Source of the DNA: Flavobacteriales bacterium
Lineage (GTDB): Bacteria > Bacteroidota > Bacteroidia > Flavobacteriales_D > Parvicellaceae
Reading direction: 5' to 3'
Length of the DNA stretch: 57,519 nucleotides
Assembly: GCA_029243225.1 (NCBI GenBank)
Contig: JAQWSL010000022.1
Location: 1-57,519, forward strand
The position numbers and the translations under genes are program-made. The stretch's first letter is position 1. Each line of letters opens with the position of its first letter. The notes below the pieces were generated by a model. The model did not search any database. It saw nothing but the letters and a program-made list of their open reading frames with translations, and was not told where the DNA came from. Shown piece by piece: positions 53,612 to 57,519 of this stretch.

Positions 53612-53616
53612 CACTG

Positions 53617-53633
53617 TTTAAAATTATTCTAAA
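53617..53633. promoter_or_regulatory. Imperfect palindrome (candidate operator) before sufA
   Basis: The arms TTTAAAAT and ATTCTAAA flank one central T and pair at 7 of 8 positions. The 17 bases match the sufE palindrome core at 13 positions and sit at the same place, just after the -7 box. Confidence 0.5.
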
Positions 53634-53644
53634 TAAGGAAAATT

Positions 53645-53968
53645 ATGATTCAAGTAACTGAAAGTGCCAAGAAAAGAGCTTTTAGTCTAATGCAAGAAGA
53701 TGGAAAAGCTAACCATTTTATTAGAGTTGGTGTTAAGGGTGGAGGTTGTTCTGGGTTAATGTATGAGTTAACATTTGATAATAATCTAAATGATGGAGAT
53801 AAAGAATTTCAAGACAATGGGGTTAAAGTGGTAGTGGATAAAAAAAGCTATTTGTATTTAGTTGGAACAACACTTGATTATTCTGGTGGTTTAAATGGAA
53901 AAGGTTTTGTTTTTGTTAACCCAAACGCTGATAGAACTTGTGGTTGTGGTGAGAGTTTTTCACTTTAA
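53645..53968 (+). CDS. sufA: Iron-sulfur cluster assembly/carrier protein SufA (HesB/IscA family)
   Basis: A 107-residue A-type carrier that receives Fe-S clusters from SufBCD and hands them to apoproteins. The three ligand cysteines are C35 (VKGGGCSGLMYEL), C99 and C101 (RTCGCGESFSL). It is the first gene of the sufABCD run, 9 bases before sufB, with a promoter box and a near-palindrome upstream. SufA is named from context; sequence alone does not separate SufA from IscA. Confidence 0.92.
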   Translation: MIQVTESAKKRAFSLMQEDGKANHFIRVGVKGGGCSGLMYELTFDNNLNDGDKEFQDNGVKVVVDKKSYLYLVGTTLDYSGGLNGKGFVFVNPNADRTCGCGESFSL

Positions 53969-53977
53969 TTTTTTGAG

Positions 53978-55423
53978 ATGACTTACACAGAAGGAGAATT
54001 AAAGAAAGACCTCGAGAATAAAGAATACGAATTTGGCTTTGTTACAGATATTGAATCTGAAAAAGCACCAAATGGTATAAATGAAGATATAGTTCGATTT
54101 ATTTCGGATAAAAAAAATGAACCTGATTGGTTGTTAGATTATCGTTTAAAAGCATTCAAAATATGGTCTAACATGATTGAGCCAGAATGGGCTCATGTCA
54201 AATACGAAAAACCTAAATTTCAAGATATTTCGTATTATTCAGCCCCCAAACAAAAGAAAGAACTTGCTAGCCTTGACGAAGTAGATCCTGAATTAAGGAA
54301 AACAATGGATAAGCTAGGAATTTCAATGGAAGAACAAAAACGGCTTTCAGGTGTAGCTGTAGATTTTGTTATGGATTCTGTTTCTGTTGCTACTTCTTTT
54401 AAAGAGAAGCTCGGAGAACTTGGAATTATTTTTTGTTCTTTTTCAGAAGCTGTTCAAAACCATCCTGAATTGGTGAAGAAATACATGGGTTCGGTTGTTC
54501 CTACTACAGATAATTTTTATGCTGCTTTAAATGCTGCTGTTTTCTCTGATGGATCTTTTTGTTATATACCCAAAGGTGTTACTTGCCCTATGGAATTATC
54601 AACTTATTTTAGAATAAATGATTCTGGAACTGGGCAGTTTGAACGAACATTGGTTGTAGCAGATAAAGGAAGTTATGTTAGCTATTTGGAAGGTTGTACA
54701 GCTCCCCAAAGAGATGAAAACCAGCTTCATGCGGCAGTTGTTGAATTAATTGCACTAGATGATGCAGAAATAAAATATTCAACAGTTCAAAATTGGTATC
54801 CTGGAGATAAGCAGGGTAAGGGTGGTGTTTTTAATTTTGTAACTAAAAGAGGTTTGTGTCATGAGCGCTCAAAAATCTCTTGGACACAAGTAGAAACTGG
54901 TTCCGCAGTTACTTGGAAATATCCATCTTGTATCTTAAAAGGGGATAATGCTGTTGGAGAATTTTATTCTGTTGCTGTTACAAATAATCACCAACAAGCA
55001 GATACTGGAACTAAAATGATTCACATTGGTAAAAACACTAAATCTACTATAATATCTAAAGGTATTTCTGCAGGGTTTAGTCAAAATAGTTACAGAGGAT
55101 TAGTTAGAATTGGTAAAGGTGCAGATAAAGCAAGGAATTTTTCTCAATGTGATTCTTTATTGATGACTGACAGGTGTGGAGCACATACCTTCCCTTATAT
55201 TGAATGTGAAAATTCAAGTGCTCAAATTGAACACGAGGCAACAACGTCTAAAATAGGAGAAGATCAAATATTTTATTGTTTACAAAGAGGTATTTCAGAA
55301 GAAAAAGCAATAAGTCTTATTGTAAACGGTTACGCCAAAGAGGTTTTAAATAAGCTTCCAATGGAGTTTGCTGTTGAAGCACAGAAATTATTAGAAATTA
55401 GTTTAGAAGGATCTGTAGGATAA
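53978..55423 (+). CDS. sufB: Fe-S cluster scaffold subunit SufB
   Basis: A 481-residue SufB, the scaffold on which clusters are built by the SufBC2D complex. The core beta-helix has the conserved [20 protein letters not shown] with sulfur-accepting cysteine, [12 protein letters not shown] and the C-terminal motif [20 protein letters not shown]. The N-terminal region ([15 protein letters not shown]) is typical of the family. It is followed by sufC after 5 bases. Length is standard. Confidence 0.96.
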   Translation: MTYTEGELKKDLENKEYEFGFVTDIESEKAPNGINEDIVRFISDKKNEPDWLLDYRLKAFKIWSNMIEPEWAHVKYEKPKFQDISYYSAPKQKKELASLDEVDPELRKTMDKLGISMEEQKRLSGVAVDFVMDSVSVATSFKEKLGELGIIFCSFSEAVQNHPELVKKYMGSVVPTTDNFYAALNAAVFSDGSFCYIPKGVTCPMELSTYFRINDSGTGQFERTLVVADKGSYVSYLEGCTAPQRDENQLHAAVVELIALDDAEIKYSTVQNWYPGDKQGKGGVFNFVTKRGLCHERSKISWTQVETGSAVTWKYPSCILKGDNAVGEFYSVAVTNNHQQADTGTKMIHIGKNTKSTIISKGISAGFSQNSYRGLVRIGKGADKARNFSQCDSLLMTDRCGAHTFPYIECENSSAQIEHEATTSKIGEDQIFYCLQRGISEEKAISLIVNGYAKEVLNKLPMEFAVEAQKLLEISLEGSVG

Positions 55424-55428
55424 AAATT

Positions 55429-56193
55429 ATGAATAAAAACATTATAAATATTAAAGGTCTTAAATGCAAAATAGAGGGTAAAGAAATTCTTAAAGGCATT
55501 GACTTGCAAATTAACAAGGGTGAAATTCATGCCATTATGGGCCCTAATGGATCTGGAAAAAGTACGCTTTCATCTGTTTTAGCAGGAAAAGATGAATACG
55601 AAGTTACATCTGGAAGTGTTGATTATATGGGTGAAGATTTACTTGAGCTTTCACCAGAAGAAAGATCTTGGGAAGGTGTTTTTTTAGCATTTCAATATCC
55701 GGTAGAAATACCAGGTGTAAGTAATGTCAACTTTTTAAGAACAGCTCTGAACGAGAGGAATAAGCATAAAGGATCAGATCCTTTATCAGCTAAAGACTTT
55801 CTTTCTATGGTTAAAGAAAAATCTACACTAGTTGGACTAGACAATAAATTAAAAAATCGTGCTGTAAATGAAGGGTTTTCTGGTGGTGAAAAGAAAAGAA
55901 ATGAAATTTTTCAAATGGCTATGCTAGAACCAACTTTATCAATTTTAGATGAAACTGACTCAGGTTTAGATATTGATGCTTTAAGAATAGTTGCAAACGG
56001 TGTAAATCAATTGAAATCAAATGAAAATGCAACGTTAGTTATTACACATTACCAACGTCTACTAGATTATATTGTTCCTGATTTTGTTCATGTCCTTTAT
56101 GATGGTAAAATAGTAAGAACTGGTGGTAAAGAGCTTGCTTTAGAATTGGAGCAAAAGGGTTACGATTGGATAAAAGAAGAACTTGCAGTATGA
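55429..56193 (+). CDS. sufC: Fe-S assembly ATPase SufC
   Basis: A 254-residue ABC-type ATPase that powers SufBCD. Walker A is GPNGSGKST, the Q-loop is AFQYPVEIPGV, the signature is FSGGEKKRNE and Walker B is LSILDETDSGLD, the SufC-specific form. It is soluble, with no membrane partner. The stop overlaps the sufD start in ATGA, which couples the translation of the two subunits. Confidence 0.96.
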   Translation: MNKNIINIKGLKCKIEGKEILKGIDLQINKGEIHAIMGPNGSGKSTLSSVLAGKDEYEVTSGSVDYMGEDLLELSPEERSWEGVFLAFQYPVEIPGVSNVNFLRTALNERNKHKGSDPLSAKDFLSMVKEKSTLVGLDNKLKNRAVNEGFSGGEKKRNEIFQMAMLEPTLSILDETDSGLDIDALRIVANGVNQLKSNENATLVITHYQRLLDYIVPDFVHVLYDGKIVRTGGKELALELEQKGYDWIKEELAV

Positions 56194-57458
56194 GTTTAGT
56201 GGCAGTTAAAAAACAAATAGCTTCTTTAGATTTGTTGGATATTAAAAAAACAAATTTGATTCCTAACCTTGCTAAATCTGCAGAGGTTAAATTAAATGAA
56301 ATCGGATTTCCAAACAGAAAATCTGAAGATTGGAAATACACTAAAACTTCACAACTGTTCAAAAAACCTTATAAATCGGGCAAGATAAATCCAAATCTAA
56401 AATTGGACGAATTTTCATTTCCTAAAATGAAATGCCCAACACTTGTTGTTGAAAATGGGGTTATAAATACTCATTTATCTTGTGTAGGGGATATAGATGG
56501 TTTGTCAATAAATTCTTTTGATAATCTAAGCAAAGAAAAAGTTGAAAGAATAGGTCAGATTTCTAATAAAAAGGAAAATCCTTTTTCTCTGTTAAATGCG
56601 TCACATCTTCAATCAGGTTTTTATATTCATTTGAAGAAAAAAAATGCTTTAAACCAGCCATTGCATTTGATTTTCATTAATACTGAAAGTGATGTTTTTT
56701 CAAACACTAGAGTTTATGTGCAAATTGATGCGTTTGCAGAAATGAATCTTATTCAAAGCTTTATTAATAATAAACATCAAGACTGTGTCACTAATCACGT
56801 TTCAGAAATTGAATTGGCAGAAAATAGCCAGTTATGCATAGATAAAATTCAAAATGTTAATGGAGAGAGTCATTTGTGTTCTGAGTATGTTAGGCAATTA
56901 AACTCAAGTGTTTTTAGAATAAACACCTTCTCTAGCGCAGGTAAACTAATTAGAAATGGATTAAATATTTTCGTTGAGGGTGAAAATTGCACAACTTATT
57001 TAAACGGCTTATTTACTCCATCAGATAGAGAGCACATAGATAATCATACACATTTAGAACATATTAAGCCTAATTGTTTTTCTAGTGAATGTTACAAAGG
57101 CATAATTAACGACAAAGCAACAGGAGTTTTTAATGGGAAAGTTGTTGTTCATCAAGATGCACAAAAAATTATGGCATACCAACAAAATAATAACATATTG
57201 CTTTCTGATGACGCAGTTGTAAATGCTAAACCTGAGCTAGAAATATATGCAGATGATGTTAAATGTAGCCATGGTAGTACAACAGGTCAAATAGATGAAG
57301 ATGCATTGTTTTATTTGCAAGCAAGGGGTATAAGTAAATCTGCTTCACTTCAGCTTTTAATGGTAGGATTTATTGATGAGGTTTTGCAGAGTGTTCAGTT
57401 AGAAGAAGTGAAAGATTTTTACTCTAACAAAATGGAATCACTTTTAGCGAGCAACTAA
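56190..57458 (+). CDS. sufD: Fe-S cluster assembly subunit SufD
   Basis: A 422-residue SufD, partner of SufB in the SufBC2D scaffold. Conserved stretches are GFPNRKSEDWKYT near the start and CSHGSTTGQIDEDALFYL, with the histidine at the SufB-SufD interface, near the C-terminus. I placed the start at ATG 56190, overlapping the sufC stop by 4 bases; a TTG at 56166 opens the frame earlier but would overlap sufC by 28 bases. The 61 bases after the stop hold no visible start; sufS would be expected just outside. Confidence 0.94.
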   Translation: MSLVAVKKQIASLDLLDIKKTNLIPNLAKSAEVKLNEIGFPNRKSEDWKYTKTSQLFKKPYKSGKINPNLKLDEFSFPKMKCPTLVVENGVINTHLSCVGDIDGLSINSFDNLSKEKVERIGQISNKKENPFSLLNASHLQSGFYIHLKKKNALNQPLHLIFINTESDVFSNTRVYVQIDAFAEMNLIQSFINNKHQDCVTNHVSEIELAENSQLCIDKIQNVNGESHLCSEYVRQLNSSVFRINTFSSAGKLIRNGLNIFVEGENCTTYLNGLFTPSDREHIDNHTHLEHIKPNCFSSECYKGIINDKATGVFNGKVVVHQDAQKIMAYQQNNNILLSDDAVVNAKPELEIYADDVKCSHGSTTGQIDEDALFYLQARGISKSASLQLLMVGFIDEVLQSVQLEEVKDFYSNKMESLLASN

Positions 57459-57519
57459 GTAATTTCATAAGAGTTAATTATCTAAGAAGGTTACTCCTAT
57501 CTAATTCGTTTAATTAATT

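Noticed and set aside
53534-53614. A 27-residue N-terminal extension of thiL
   Set aside because: Homologues start near MDKNLNSISELGEFG, and a TAnnTTTG box lies in the extension region, so it is probably promoter sequence.
1-57519. CRISPR arrays, tRNA or rRNA genes, insertion sequences, phage or toxin-antitoxin and defence modules
   Set aside because: I looked for regularly spaced repeats, cloverleaf-like segments, transposase or integrase motifs and known defence domains and found none.

Overview
The window looks like a housekeeping stretch of a low-GC, gene-dense Bacteroidota chromosome, most likely from the Flavobacteriales. The evidence is gliding genes gldD and gldE, several proteins with type IX secretion (T9SS) C-terminal sorting domains, a CHU_C gliding-associated C-terminus, a DUF2480 protein, a fused MurF-alanine racemase, a zinc-less DnaG, and promoter -7 boxes of the Bacteroidota form TAnnTTTG. 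I see no rRNA, tRNA, CRISPR array, insertion sequence or prophage. Genes overlap or abut often, and several convergent pairs share stop-codon bases.

Layout. 1-5487 (minus): the start of a TonB-like protein, a response regulator with its histidine kinase, a propionyl-CoA carboxylase beta chain and an Xaa-Pro aminopeptidase. 5638-10243 (plus): hemA, a fused hemC-hemD gene, an ACP phosphodiesterase-like gene, a lipoprotein and 3-hydroxyanthranilate dioxygenase. 10240-20578: amidophosphoribosyltransferase flanked by two very large secreted proteins, a CHU_C beta-propeller/Ig protein and an S8 protease with T9SS signal. 20892-23633 (minus): a compact operon sufE, sufT-like (DUF59), HMG-CoA synthase, DUF2480. 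23699-32181 (minus): radA, an O-antigen ligase/Wzz/flippase set, murF-alr fusion and thymidine kinase.

32279-41951: a conserved coiled protein, an M28 peptidase, three small overlapping genes of unknown function (minus), recJ, and a three-gene run of T9SS-secreted proteins. 41961-45533 (minus): MscS channel, dnaG, a small lipoprotein. 45643-50345: glutaryl-CoA dehydrogenase, then gldD, gldE, ssb and mutY (minus). 50457-52501 (plus): HU, a 30-residue highly basic protein and RNase G. thiL follows on minus, and the window ends with sufA, sufB, sufC, sufD (plus).

How it fits together. Fe-S cluster assembly is split between two loci about 30 kb apart: sufABCD at the right end and sufE/sufT/DUF2480 in the middle. 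Both are preceded by the same -7 box (TATATTTG), immediately followed by a related palindrome with half-site TTTAGAwT, so a shared metal- or redox-sensing regulator is plausible. A second notable control element is a perfect intrinsic terminator ending four bases before the dnaG start codon. No wholly new multi-gene system is evident; the best leads are these regulatory arrangements, HMG-CoA synthase inside the Fe-S operon, the secreted three-gene run and the overlapping hypothetical trio.
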